A stretch of DNA of 64,000 nt from Ignavibacteriota bacterium (GTDB taxonomy: Bacteria > Bacteroidota > Ignavibacteria > Tepidaquicellales > Tepidaquicellaceae): assembly GCA_016218085.1 (NCBI GenBank), contig JACREY010000003.1, positions 62,001-126,000 of the forward strand. The letters are read 5' to 3'. The translations under genes were made by a program, and so were the position numbers. The notes under the pieces are model-generated. The model did not search any database, was not told the DNA's origin, and saw only the letters and a program-made list of their open reading frames with translations. Below are positions 55,900 through 63,991 of this stretch, one piece after another (the first letter of the stretch is position 1; each line of letters opens with the position of its first letter).

Positions 55900-56508
55900 T
55901 CACTTTAGAAATTTTAGGACTTTGCTGAGAAAATCTATGTCGCCTTTAAGGTCTTCGATGGTTTTATTATTAACTATTATAAAATCGGATTTTTCAATTT
56001 TTTGTTTTTCATCAAGCTGGAATTTCATAATTTTTTCTACTTCCTTGCGTTTTGCTCCGTCTCTCATCATTATCCTATCAAGCCTGTTCTTTTTATTTGA
56101 GTACACCATTATCACATAATCCAGATATTTATAAAAAGTGGTGTCGAATACCAGTGCAGATTCTATTAATACAATCCTGTCTTTCGATTTCTTAATTTCA
56201 GTCATTAAATGTTTAATTACTACAGGATGGACAATGGAATTTATCTTCTGGAAGTTCTTTTTACTTGCAAAAACCTTCTCCCTCAATTTTGAAAGACTAA
56301 TTACTCCGTGAAAGTTCAAAATATCTTTTCCGAAAGCCTGAACGACTTTTTTTGCAAGAACTTTATCCGTCTTATACAGCTCTTTTGCCTTTAAATCCGC
56401 AAAAATGACCTTATATCCCTTATGATGTAACTGCCTGCAAACCTCTGATTTTCCCGAGCCAATTCCGCCGGTAATACCAATTAAAATCTTTCCTTTTATT
56501 TTACCCAT
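55900..56508 (-). CDS. coaE: Dephospho-CoA kinase
   Basis: Last step of coenzyme A synthesis, phosphorylating the ribose of dephospho-CoA. The 202-residue length is standard. P-loop GITGGIGSGKSEVCR at 12-26, VIFADLKAKELY near 34 (substrate-binding Asp), IVHPVVIKHLM near 107, and the lid-region RIMMRDGAKRKEVEKIM near 145 are present. The C-terminal IVNNKTIEDLKGDID is the usual ending. Monocistronic with its own terminator. Confidence 0.95.
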   Translation of the reverse strand: MGKIKGKILIGITGGIGSGKSEVCRQLHHKGYKVIFADLKAKELYKTDKVLAKKVVQAFGKDILNFHGVISLSKLREKVFASKKNFQKINSIVHPVVIKHLMTEIKKSKDRIVLIESALVFDTTFYKYLDYVIMVYSNKKNRLDRIMMRDGAKRKEVEKIMKFQLDEKQKIEKSDFIIVNNKTIEDLKGDIDFLSKVLKFLK

Positions 56509-56685
56509 ATAAAATTTTTCGTTTTGTTCTCTTTGTAATATATAAAAAATGACTTATTGAAACAAGTTCAGAAATGGGACGAAGGAAAGCAAAAAGCCGA
56601 ATAATAAATTTCGTAATTGCAAACGATACTTAAAATTACTATTATTTTGAAAATATGCCCGGTCTAAATATTATTCTTTATTCTT

Positions 56686-57234
56686 ATGAAAAAGATTATT
56701 CTGTTATTACTGCTTGCAATATCATCTGCATCCACAGCGCAAAATATTTTAATGCTGGAAAATGAATTTCTCAAACTCGAAATACTCGAAGGAAAGTTTC
56801 AGCACGCACGCGGACAGGTTTTCCGTTCGGACCTGTCTGTTGATGTTTACGGATGCTGGATGAAACCTGTTTTCAAAAGAATTAAATTAGATACGGCAAA
56901 TTCAAAACTGATTCTCGAAGGCAAGGTAGTTTGCGAAAACCAGGGCAATGCAAAAATGGATGAGGATGACTTTATATTTATGATTGGTAGCTTGAAATTC
57001 GATACTGTTTTTACCGGCGGTGTGAAGGTAATATCTCTAACGGTATTTCAGACACAAACTGTTCTGGTTCGTGATGAAAATGAATTTAATGTTACGATAA
57101 AAATCTCGAGCCCCGATGAGGTTCTTTGCTTTACAACTGTAAAAAATTCAGAAGAAAAAACTGAGGGAAAGAAAACATATTACCCCGTCGACCCCGCACA
57201 TTTCTATGAGGTGGGAAAACTGTTAAATAAATAA
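56686..57234 (+). CDS. Secreted protein of unknown function
   Basis: A 182-residue protein with a strong signal peptide (1-19, ending ASTAQN). The mature part is beta-rich: VYGCWMKPVFKRIKLDTANSK is spread over about 50-70, FIFMIGSLKFDTVFTGGVKV follows, and the end is YYPVDPAHFYEVGKLL. No family recognised. It is divergent from coaE and stands alone, about 90 bases before the first transposon palindrome. Confidence 0.7.
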   Translation: MKKIILLLLLAISSASTAQNILMLENEFLKLEILEGKFQHARGQVFRSDLSVDVYGCWMKPVFKRIKLDTANSKLILEGKVVCENQGNAKMDEDDFIFMIGSLKFDTVFTGGVKVISLTVFQTQTVLVRDENEFNVTIKISSPDEVLCFTTVKNSEEKTEGKKTYYPVDPAHFYEVGKLLNK

Positions 57235-57326
57235 ATCCTAAGTACTTGACCGCGGAAGAATAAAAATATAATAAATTAATTTATTTTTTATTTAAAAATA
57301 ATTTTGATTGATTATTTTTCACTTCA

Positions 57327-57362
57327 GCTCTCTGAAATTAGCCCACGGTTTTAACCGTGGGG
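57327..57362 (+). repeat. REP-like palindrome, outer left copy
   Basis: GCTCTCTGAAATTAGCCC leads into the palindrome CCCACGGTTTTAACCGTGGG (57342-57361). It is the first of three copies of the same unit around the transposase gene. Confidence 0.85.
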
Positions 57363-57603
57363 AGCAAAGCAAAAGAAATCCATAACCGTCCACCTCAGCG
57401 GATTTTCAATTTCAACGGTTTATTTTCTTGATTATTTATATTATTAAATAATTATTTCAATAATGTATGAAATTCTTTCTTGCTTTTAATTTAATTTACA
57501 CATAATTTTTATTTAAAATATTTAAAGAAATTAATTAATAAATTATTTATAAACATAATACTGACTAATTATTTTAGAATTTTATTGATTAATTTAAACA
57601 TCG
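57363..57603. other. AT-rich spacer inside the transposon
   Basis: No gene seen. It contains a fragment of inverted words (AACCGTCC ... CAACGGTT, 57384-57420) reminiscent of the palindrome core, and then some 180 bases of nearly pure AT. Confidence 0.5.
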
Positions 57604-57638
57604 GCTCTCTGAAAATAGCCCACGGTTTTAACCGTGGG
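57604..57638 (+). repeat. REP-like palindrome, inner left copy
   Basis: Same unit as at 57327 with one or two differences: GCTCTCTGAAAATAGCCC and the same perfect palindrome core. It lies 48 bases before the transposase start. Confidence 0.85.
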
Positions 57639-57660
57639 AAACAGAACAAAAGAAAATCTT

Positions 57661-57676
57661 AACCGTTTTAACGGTT
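57661..57676 (+). repeat. Small hairpin just before the transposase start
   Basis: AACCGTTTTAACGGTT is a 6-bp stem sharing the AACCGT/ACGGTT core with the REP palindromes. It ends 10 bases before the ATG and could hide or expose the translation start. Confidence 0.6.
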
Positions 57677-57686
57677 TACAAAAAAA

Positions 57687-58139
57687 ATGCCGCATTCAAT
57701 AACATATATTAAAATTCACCTGATATTTTCTACAAAAGACAGAAAACCTATTATATCAGATTCATATGAATATAAACTTTATAATCACATTAAAGCAAAA
57801 TTTGCCGGAGATTTTGACTCGACAGTAGAAGCAATCGGAGGCGACAAAGACCATATCCACATTTTGTTTAATCATTCGTCAAATTATTCTTTGAGAGATA
57901 TCGTGAAAGGAATCAAAGGAGAATCGTCGCATTGGGTAAATGAAAATAATTTTATTAATGAAAAATTCACCTGGCAGCAGGGCTATTCTGCTTTTTCAAT
58001 TAGTAAGGATAGAGCCGGAATAGTAAAAAAATATATTGAAAATCAAAAGAAACATCACGAAAAGGTTTTATTTATAGACGAAATAAAGAGATTTCTGAAA
58101 TTATACGGGTTTGATGAAGAAACCATTGAAATGGTTTAG
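57687..58139 (+). CDS. REP-associated tyrosine transposase (Y1/IS200-like)
   Basis: Single-strand DNA transposase with a HUH nuclease fold. The 150-residue protein has the opening ITYIKIHLIFSTKDRK, the HUH motif DHIHIL (His56, His58), a conserved GIKGESSHWVN helix, GYSAFSISKDRAGIVKKYIE with candidate catalytic Tyr116, and the following NQKKHH. All residues expected for activity are present, so it looks intact. No TnpB is associated. The flanking palindromes identify it as RAYT-like rather than a classical IS200. Confidence 0.9.
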   Translation: MPHSITYIKIHLIFSTKDRKPIISDSYEYKLYNHIKAKFAGDFDSTVEAIGGDKDHIHILFNHSSNYSLRDIVKGIKGESSHWVNENNFINEKFTWQQGYSAFSISKDRAGIVKKYIENQKKHHEKVLFIDEIKRFLKLYGFDEETIEMV

Positions 58140-58161
58140 AGCGTGTTGGGGTTTACTCTCT

Positions 58162-58197
58162 CCCCACGGTTAAAACCGTGGGCTAATTTTAGAGAGC
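58162..58197 (-). repeat. REP-like palindrome, right copy, inverted
   Basis: CCCCACGGTTAAAACCGTGG and its trailing TAATTTTAGAGAGC are the reverse complement of the left units. It starts 23 bases after the transposase stop. Confidence 0.85.
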
Positions 58198-58230
58198 AGT
58201 TGCAGAAAATTTTTTATTAAACTAAAATTT

Positions 58231-58560
58231 ATGAAGTTAATTAATTATTTTTCAATAGCAATAAACTTCTATTTATTAACGTATTTTGGACAATACGTTT
58301 TTAATTATGATACTATTAATTTTATTAATTTCGAAATATTTGATTTAGGAGCTGTTATTTTTTCTTCTTACTTTCTGATTGCCTTATTGATTAATCCAAT
58401 ATTATTATTAACAAACATTATTTTTTTGTTTTTTAGAAAAAAATTTAAAACATTCTTGTCGGTTAAAACAAATAAAATAGTTTTTATTGTCAGTATATTA
58501 CTATCTGTATCAAATATAATTTTTACAATTCTGACTATTGCAACGCTGGATGAAAGATAA
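58231..58560 (+). CDS. Small hypothetical membrane protein
   Basis: A 109-residue protein with three predicted membrane helices (about 5-22, 38-70 and 80-104) and no recognised domain. Codon use is extremely AT-rich (many Ile, Phe, Asn), more than in neighbouring genes, and it abuts the transposon's right end by 33 bases. It may be recently acquired or a fast-evolving orphan. It could also be non-coding; the regular helix pattern favours a gene. Confidence 0.5.
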   Translation: MKLINYFSIAINFYLLTYFGQYVFNYDTINFINFEIFDLGAVIFSSYFLIALLINPILLLTNIIFLFFRKKFKTFLSVKTNKIVFIVSILLSVSNIIFTILTIATLDER

Positions 58561-58592
58561 AAAAAACTCACATAATATTTAATAAATAACAA

Positions 58593-58618
58593 AGCGGAAC
58601 CCGTTTCCGGGTCCCGCT
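58593..58618 (-). terminator. Terminator of rny
   Basis: AGCGGAACCCG and CGGGTCCCGCT form an 11-bp stem with a TTTC loop. The one imperfect pair is A-C on the plus strand but G-U on the minus strand, so it is fully paired only in minus-strand RNA, in line with ending the rny transcript. Confidence 0.8.
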
Positions 58619-58698
58619 CTTATTCTTAACTTCTTAACTACCGTGTTCTTTTCGTCCCGATGTTCTTAATCGGGATTAACTTCTTAACTTCTAAAAAG

Positions 58699-60360
58699 TT
58701 ATTTTGCGTATGAAATGGTCCTTCTCTCCCTTATGACATTGATTTTTATCTGTCCGGGATATTCCATTTCTTCCTGAATCCTGTGCGCTATATCATCCGC
58801 AAGCTGGTCCTGTAGTGTATCGTCAATCTTATCCGGCTCTACAATAACCCTGACTTCCCTGCCTGCCTGTATTGCATAAGTTTTTGCAACTCCTTCGAAT
58901 GATGTTCCGATTGATTCAAGTTTTTCGAGACGCTTCGAATACGCTTCCACAGATTCCCTTCTTGCACCCGGTCTCGATCCGCTGATCGCATCAGCCGCCT
59001 GTACCAGCACCGCTATCGGATGCTCCATAGGCATTTCCTCGTGATGCGAGCCGATTGCATTGCAAACCACCGGATGCTCCTTGCAGCGCTTTGCAATTTC
59101 ATAACCAAGCACTGCGTGAGGACCTTCAATATTCCTGTCAACTGTTTTTCCGATATCATGCAGAAGTCCTGCTCGCTTTGCCATCACTGCATCGAGTCCG
59201 AGCTCTGCCGCCATTATTCCGGCAAGATGCCCAACTTCGATTGAGTGGCTCAGCACATTCTGACCGTAACTCGAACGGTATTTCATTCTTCCAATCAGAG
59301 TGACTATATCCCTGTTCACACCCTGAATACCAATATCGATAAGAGTCTGCTCGCCGACTCTTATTATTTCTTCATTAAGTTCTTTTTCCACTTTCTGAAC
59401 GACTTCTTCGATTCTTGCCGGATGTATTCTGCCGTCTGCAATCAAACGTTCCATTGCTACTCTTGCAACTTCACGCCTGAACGGGTCGAAGCCTGAAATG
59501 ATAATCGCTTCCGGTGTATCGTCCACGATAATATCCACACCCGTAACCGCTTCGAATGCGCGGATGTTTCGCCCTTCTTTTCCGATTATTCTACCTTTCA
59601 ACTCGTCTGAAGTAATCTGAAGCACACTTACCGTTGTTTCCACCGAGTGGTCAACTGCCGAGCGCTGGATTGCCTGAATTACAATGTTTTTCGAGATCTT
59701 ATTTGCTTCGAGCTTGGTTTCGTCGCGGATTTCCTGCAGTTTCTGTGCGGATTCTACCTTCACCTGGTGAATAAGACTGTCGAAGAGTGTCTTTTTTGCT
59801 TCTTCTTCCGACATAGATGAAATTCTCTGAAGTTTGAGCTTCTGCTCGGAGAGAATCTCCTTGCTTTCTTCTGTCATGCGGTCAACTTCGGTTTTCTTTT
59901 CCGTCACTTCCCTGTGCTTTTCTGTATATTCAGCAATCAAGGTGTGTGCTTGCTTTTCCTTGTTAAGAAGCTCCTGCCTGATTTTTTCAGCTGTTTCTTT
60001 TTCCGTTCTGGTTTTCTTTTCAATATCAGTAATTTCTTTTTCCCGTGCTTTCACCTCTTCATCATATTTCTGCTTCCTGCGGTAAAATTCATCTTTCACC
60101 TCAAGAAGTTTTTCTTTTTTTATGTTTTGTGCTGTTTTTTCCGCATCCTGTTTGTATGCTTTTGCCCTGCGCTCTGCTTCGTTTATGATTTCCTTCGATT
60201 TCGTCTCAGCTTCCGAGACTATTTTTTTAGCGACGTTTTCAGCTCCGTCGATTTTCGCTTTGTTAATTTTGCTGTGAATTAACCACCCTAAAAAAAATGT
60301 AATCGCGCATAAAGCAACTATCATCGGCACAAAAATATATATATCAATTTCCGGTAACAT
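58699..60360 (-). CDS. rny: Ribonuclease Y
   Basis: Membrane-anchored endoribonuclease that starts mRNA decay. The 553-residue protein has an N-terminal membrane helix (about 8-28), a long coiled coil rich in Lys/Glu (about 30-200), a KH RNA-binding domain (about 240-300, KGRIIGKEGRNIRAFEAVTG), and an HD catalytic domain with HD motif LLHDIGK (His401, Asp402). The GSHHEEMP segment follows. It is slightly longer than Bacillus RNase Y (520), the difference lying in the coiled coil. A Shine-Dalgarno site precedes the ATG. Downstream of the 6S-like RNA in the usual Bacteroidota order. Confidence 0.95.
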   Translation of the reverse strand: MLPEIDIYIFVPMIVALCAITFFLGWLIHSKINKAKIDGAENVAKKIVSEAETKSKEIINEAERRAKAYKQDAEKTAQNIKKEKLLEVKDEFYRRKQKYDEEVKAREKEITDIEKKTRTEKETAEKIRQELLNKEKQAHTLIAEYTEKHREVTEKKTEVDRMTEESKEILSEQKLKLQRISSMSEEEAKKTLFDSLIHQVKVESAQKLQEIRDETKLEANKISKNIVIQAIQRSAVDHSVETTVSVLQITSDELKGRIIGKEGRNIRAFEAVTGVDIIVDDTPEAIIISGFDPFRREVARVAMERLIADGRIHPARIEEVVQKVEKELNEEIIRVGEQTLIDIGIQGVNRDIVTLIGRMKYRSSYGQNVLSHSIEVGHLAGIMAAELGLDAVMAKRAGLLHDIGKTVDRNIEGPHAVLGYEIAKRCKEHPVVCNAIGSHHEEMPMEHPIAVLVQAADAISGSRPGARRESVEAYSKRLEKLESIGTSFEGVAKTYAIQAGREVRVIVEPDKIDDTLQDQLADDIAHRIQEEMEYPGQIKINVIRERRTISYAK

Positions 60361-60364
60361 TAAA

Positions 60365-60370
60365 TCCTCC
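60365..60370 (-). promoter_or_regulatory. Shine-Dalgarno site of rny
   Basis: GGAGGA lies four bases before the ATG (CGGAGGATTTAATG), one of the strongest in the window. Confidence 0.7.
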
Positions 60371-60478
60371 GTATATAAATAGTTTTTTTATATGTGTCTT
60401 TTTTTTGTTTATAAATAGTTTATTAAAATAGCTATATAGTCTGACGGCTTACGCCGTAATGTGCTTAAAGTTTTATAT

Positions 60479-60720
60479 AAAAAAACCGCACAGTTATAAC
60501 CACATTCAAAGGTTATATAAGAGAACCTTATACACCATACAGTGGGGGGCGCCATTGTGCATTTTCCTTCCCCTGTCTGCCTTATAACTCGAAGCCAAAC
60601 TTCGATACAGATTCCGCCGAAACGGAATGGGGCCTGAAATTCTCACAAATATGAGCTTAACCTCCCGGGTTTTTCTAATTTGATGGTTCTATATAATGTC
60701 TGATTGTGGCTGGCCGTGCG
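60479..60720 (-). ncRNA. ssrS: Predicted 6S RNA (RNA polymerase regulator)
   Basis: A roughly 240-base structured RNA between zapA and rny, the place where 6S RNA lies in many bacteria. On the minus strand, the 5' CCGCAC pairs with the 3' GTGCGG, followed at once by seven T (60479-60485), an intrinsic terminator. Inside that, CCACA pairs with TGTGG and TTATATAGAACC pairs with GGTTCTCTTATATAA, giving a long rod with a central bubble as in 6S RNA. The apical part holds two extra hairpins (ATTCCG/CGGAAT and TCGAAG/CTTCGA). Alternatives such as SRP RNA are less likely. Ends are approximate. Confidence 0.7.
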
Positions 60721-60723
60721 GTT

Positions 60724-60752
60724 ATTATAACCTTGTTGTATATAAAGAACAA
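60724..60752 (-). promoter_or_regulatory. Promoter of the 6S-like RNA
   Basis: On the minus strand, TTGTTC (60747-60752) and the consensus TATAAT (60724-60729) are separated by exactly 17 bases and would start RNA at about 60717-60720, the base of the closing stem. Confidence 0.6.
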
Positions 60753-60760
60753 ATATTAAA

Positions 60761-61060
60761 TTACAAAATCTTTTCGATTGAATCGTTTAATTCGTCAATC
60801 TTTTTGATATTTTCCGATAAAAACTCGAAATAGTCTTTTTCAGTTGATACCCTTGAATCTTTTTCCTTGAAAAAAGACTCTGCAATGTTCAGCGCAGAAA
60901 CCACTGCAACTGACTCCACCGATGTATTTGGCGACTGGTAATTTATCCTTTGCATTATACCGTCAACATATTTAGCGAACTTCTCAACCTCTACAGGATT
61001 ATCTCCGAGAAGATTGTATTCACTGTTGAATATCTTAACTTTTATTCCGGTGTTTTTCAT
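60761..61060 (-). CDS. zapA: Cell division protein ZapA
   Basis: Binds FtsZ and cross-links its protofilaments at the division ring. The 99-residue protein has the ZapA N-terminal domain (VKIFNSEYNLLGDNPVEVEKFAKYVDGIM) spread over residues 8-36, then ALNIAESFFKEKDS and a C-terminal coiled coil. It lies in the order pheT, coiled-coil protein, zapA, 6S RNA, rny, which is a common neighbourhood and supports each assignment. 33 bases separate it from the coiled-coil gene. Confidence 0.9.
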   Translation of the reverse strand: MKNTGIKVKIFNSEYNLLGDNPVEVEKFAKYVDGIMQRINYQSPNTSVESVAVVSALNIAESFFKEKDSRVSTEKDYFEFLSENIKKIDELNDSIEKIL

Positions 61061-61093
61061 TGTCTGTAATTTAATTTAGCCAGCTTTTTACTG

Positions 61094-61486
61094 CTAATCT
61101 TCATCTTCCTTTAAATTTTCATCGTATTGCTCTAAATGTGAATCTATTCTGTCTATCAATTCCTTTATTCTCGATTTCACCTGGTCTTTATTCTGAATCG
61201 AAGTCTTGTTCACCTCTGAATTCAGTAACAAATTTTTCAGGCTTGAAATTTCCTTATCTTTTAAAACCGAATCTGAATTTGCCTTTGTCAGCTGCAGTTT
61301 TAAATCCGTAATACTGTTATTAAAATCTTTAATTCCTTCTCTTAAACTGTTGTTTTCTTCTTTAAGGTCTTTAACCTTAGCTATCAACAGGTTCACTTTA
61401 GAAAAAAGCTTCTCAAGCGAAGTGTTGTAGTAACCCTGAAGCTTGTAAATCTCTTCCTTGTTTATTTCAGTTTTTCCGTCTGACAT
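61094..61486 (-). CDS. Coiled-coil protein between pheT and zapA
   Basis: A 130-residue protein that is almost entirely coiled coil: heptad-like patterns run from about residue 15 to 125 (e.g. LLIAKVKDLKEENNSLREGI, then LKLQLTKANSD). No enzyme motif. Genes in this position are commonly annotated as hypothetical or as ZapB-like; a role with ZapA in cell division is plausible from the position but not shown. Its start is four bases from the pheT stop. Confidence 0.8.
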   Translation of the reverse strand: MSDGKTEINKEEIYKLQGYYNTSLEKLFSKVNLLIAKVKDLKEENNSLREGIKDFNNSITDLKLQLTKANSDSVLKDKEISSLKNLLLNSEVNKTSIQNKDQVKSRIKELIDRIDSHLEQYDENLKEDED

Positions 61487-61490
61487 AAAA

Positions 61491-63893
61491 TTAATTCCTT
61501 AAAGTTATTTCAAGCTTTTTTTCCAAAGTTTTTATTATTTTCTGAATCTGCCTGTTTACTTCATCGTCAGTAAGGGTTTTTTCCTTTGACGAGAACTCAA
61601 GAGAAAATGCCATGCTCTTTCTTTCTTTGCCGAGCTTTTCATCCGAATAAATATCAAAAAGCGATACTTCCTGCAGATAAGCTCCGCCGCTCGATTTAAT
61701 GGCTTCGTCTATTTCGCTGTACTTTGTTTCCCTCTTAACAATTAAAGCCAAATCTCTTTTAACGGGCGGGAATTTTGATATTTCCCTGAACTTTATGCTT
61801 TCTCCCGTCAAAGAAAGTATTTCATCTATCTTAATTTCAGCTAAAAATACATCATCGTCAATATCGAATAACTTAAGTAATTCTTCAGAGACTATGTGTA
61901 TATTGCCTATAACCTTATCATTTAATAAAAGATTAGTAGTATTTACTTCACTTTCATTGCTATTATAATAAATTATTCTTAAACTTTCAAGATTCAATTT
62001 AGACAGAAACATTTCCAGTTCGCCCTTAATATCGAAGAAATCAAAGTTTTTCTCTTTTGCATCGAAACTCCTGAAATCCATTTTTCCGCAAATTGCAAAA
62101 CAAAGATGGTTCTCTTCTGTGAATTTACTGCCTTCGTGTCCGAATACCTTGCCGATTTCGAAGAGTTTTAACGGAGTACCTTTGCCGGAATTGTTGACAT
62201 TATTTTTTATAGTCGAGAGCATTCCGTACATTAAATTCACTCTCATCACGTTCATCTCAACTGAATTAGGATTTTCCACCCTCACAAATGAATCCGAAAA
62301 ATTTATTATTTTCTTTTCATCCTGCTGGGAGTAAGTGATTATTTCGTTAAATCCCCTGCCTATGAAATGTTCCTTCGTCTGCTTTTTCAGCTCAATCAGC
62401 TTATCTCCGTAATCAGCATGTGTAGAAACATCCAGGTTGAAGTGATATTGGTTTTCGATATTGTGATAGCCGTACATCCTTGCAACTTCTTCTGTTAAAT
62501 CTATTTCCCTTGTCAGGTCGTTTCTTCTGAATTCGGGAATTTCAAAAATCAAATATTCATCTTCCTTGCCTGTATGTTTGATTTCGATTTTTTCGAGAAG
62601 CTTTATTACCTGTTCGTCAGTAAAATCAATTCCGATAATTTTTCCGGCTCTCGAAGCTCTGATTCCGACTTTAAGCTTTTCAAGCTTTTCGGGATAAACA
62701 TCAATAATTCCCTTTAAAACTTCCCCTCCTGCTATTTCCTGCATAAGCATTGCAGCGCGGTCCGAAGCAAAAGGCACTTTATCTATATCAACACCTCTTT
62801 CGAATCTCTGCGATGCGTCAGTCTGCAGTCCGAGCTTCTTTGAATTTTTCCTTACGCAAACAGAATCGAAATATGCGCTTTCGATGAAAACATTTTTTGT
62901 GGATTCCGTGATTTCGGAATTCTCTCCTCCCATTATACCTGCTATTGCTGAATATCCCTCTCCGTCGCATACCATAAGCGATTCGCTGTTCAGCGTTCTT
63001 TCTTTTGAATCAAGCGTTGTGAATTTATCGCCTTCCTTTGCTGTCTTAACAATAATTTCTTTCCCTCTGATTTTTTCGTAATCAAATGCGTGAAGCGGCT
63101 GACCCGTTTCCATCATCACATAATTTGTTATGTCAACTATATTGTTGATTGGTCTGAGTCCGATTGCAGTCAGATATTTTTTCAGCCAGTCGGGAGATTC
63201 CTTTATCTTTACATTTTTTACTACCCTGCCTGTAAACCTCTTGCAGTAATGCTTTGCATCGATTGTAATCTTTGCATATTCATCGCTTCTTTCTTTCGAT
63301 TCATTGATTTTTATTTCAGGCAGAACGATTTTTTTATTATATATCGATGCTATTTCTCTTGCAATTCCTATGTGTGAAAATAAATCGCCGCGGTTGGGCG
63401 TGATTCCGATTTCAACCGAATAATCATTGCTGCCTATATAATCCGCAAATGCCTGTCCGATTTTTGCATCGCTTTTTAGAACCATTATTCCTGAATGGTC
63501 TGCTGAAAGTCCGAGCTCGTCTTCCGCACAAATCATACCTTCGGATAGCTCTCCGCGGATTTTATTTTTCTTTATTTCGAATCCGCCGTTTGGTATTATC
63601 GCGCCGATTTTTGCAAGGCACACTTTCTGCCCGGCGGCAACATTCGGAGCACCGCAAACAACACTTAAAATTTCATTTCCTGAATTTACTTTACATAAAG
63701 TGAGTTTATCGGCATTAGGATGCTTCGCAGTTTCTGATACTTCAGCTACAATAAAATTCTTAAATTTCTCCGCTTCGCTTTCGATACCTTCGATATCGAG
63801 ACCGATATTTACCATTTCCTTCCAGAGTTCATCATATGATGTAATTTCCAGATTCGGAATATATTGTTTTACCCAGTTTAGACTAATTTTCAT
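61491..63893 (-). CDS. pheT: Phenylalanyl-tRNA synthetase beta subunit
   Basis: The beta chain of the alpha2-beta2 enzyme that charges tRNA-Phe. The 800-residue protein has the N-terminal EMAP-like tRNA-binding domain (IVAEVSETAKHPNADKLTLCKVN near 46-68), the B3/B4 editing domain (VDITNYVMMETGQPLHAFD near 245), the B5 domain, the catalytic-like core (EIDLTEEVARMYGYHNIEN near 465), and a C-terminal FDX-ACB anticodon-binding domain (ISKFPPVKRDLALIVKRE near 715). pheS is not adjacent in the window. Upstream lies a terminator-like hairpin that may end the previous transcript or act as an attenuator. Confidence 0.96.
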   Translation of the reverse strand: MKISLNWVKQYIPNLEITSYDELWKEMVNIGLDIEGIESEAEKFKNFIVAEVSETAKHPNADKLTLCKVNSGNEILSVVCGAPNVAAGQKVCLAKIGAIIPNGGFEIKKNKIRGELSEGMICAEDELGLSADHSGIMVLKSDAKIGQAFADYIGSNDYSVEIGITPNRGDLFSHIGIAREIASIYNKKIVLPEIKINESKERSDEYAKITIDAKHYCKRFTGRVVKNVKIKESPDWLKKYLTAIGLRPINNIVDITNYVMMETGQPLHAFDYEKIRGKEIIVKTAKEGDKFTTLDSKERTLNSESLMVCDGEGYSAIAGIMGGENSEITESTKNVFIESAYFDSVCVRKNSKKLGLQTDASQRFERGVDIDKVPFASDRAAMLMQEIAGGEVLKGIIDVYPEKLEKLKVGIRASRAGKIIGIDFTDEQVIKLLEKIEIKHTGKEDEYLIFEIPEFRRNDLTREIDLTEEVARMYGYHNIENQYHFNLDVSTHADYGDKLIELKKQTKEHFIGRGFNEIITYSQQDEKKIINFSDSFVRVENPNSVEMNVMRVNLMYGMLSTIKNNVNNSGKGTPLKLFEIGKVFGHEGSKFTEENHLCFAICGKMDFRSFDAKEKNFDFFDIKGELEMFLSKLNLESLRIIYYNSNESEVNTTNLLLNDKVIGNIHIVSEELLKLFDIDDDVFLAEIKIDEILSLTGESIKFREISKFPPVKRDLALIVKRETKYSEIDEAIKSSGGAYLQEVSLFDIYSDEKLGKERKSMAFSLEFSSKEKTLTDDEVNRQIQKIIKTLEKKLEITLRN

Positions 63894-63957
63894 AAGCTAT
63901 TCAAAAACAAGAATATAATTAAATGAAATACTATAATAAATACAAAAGAATCAAAAA

Positions 63958-63991
63958 AAAACGTTCCTGAAGATAACCTCAGGAACGTTTT
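63958..63991 (-). terminator. Terminator or attenuator upstream of pheT
   Basis: AAAACGTTCCTGA and TCAGGAACGTTTT form a 13-bp perfect stem with an 8-base loop. On the minus strand it runs into nine T, so it is a very strong intrinsic terminator 65 bases before the pheT start. It most likely ends a gene to the right of the window, but its place also fits an attenuator. Confidence 0.85.

Larger units (their letters stand above)
57327..58197 (+). mobile_element. REP-associated tyrosine transposase element (IS200/IS605-related)
   Basis: One Y1 transposase gene is bracketed by three copies of a 35-36 base unit: GCTCTCTGAAAWTAGCCC plus a perfect palindrome. Two lie upstream in direct orientation (57327 and 57604) and one downstream inverted (58162-58197). 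This is the architecture of RAYT/REP or BIME systems, in which the transposase acts on the palindromes. Boundaries are set at the outermost copies and remain provisional; the minimal version is 57604-58197. Confidence 0.8.

Noticed and set aside
57327-57676. Riboswitch or CRISPR-like repeats from the repeated palindromes
   Set aside because: The inverted copy on the other side of the transposase and the perfect symmetry fit REP elements instead.
60479-60720. tmRNA or RNase P RNA
   Set aside because: No tRNA-like ends or tag frame for tmRNA and none of the conserved RNase P blocks; size and synteny favour 6S RNA.
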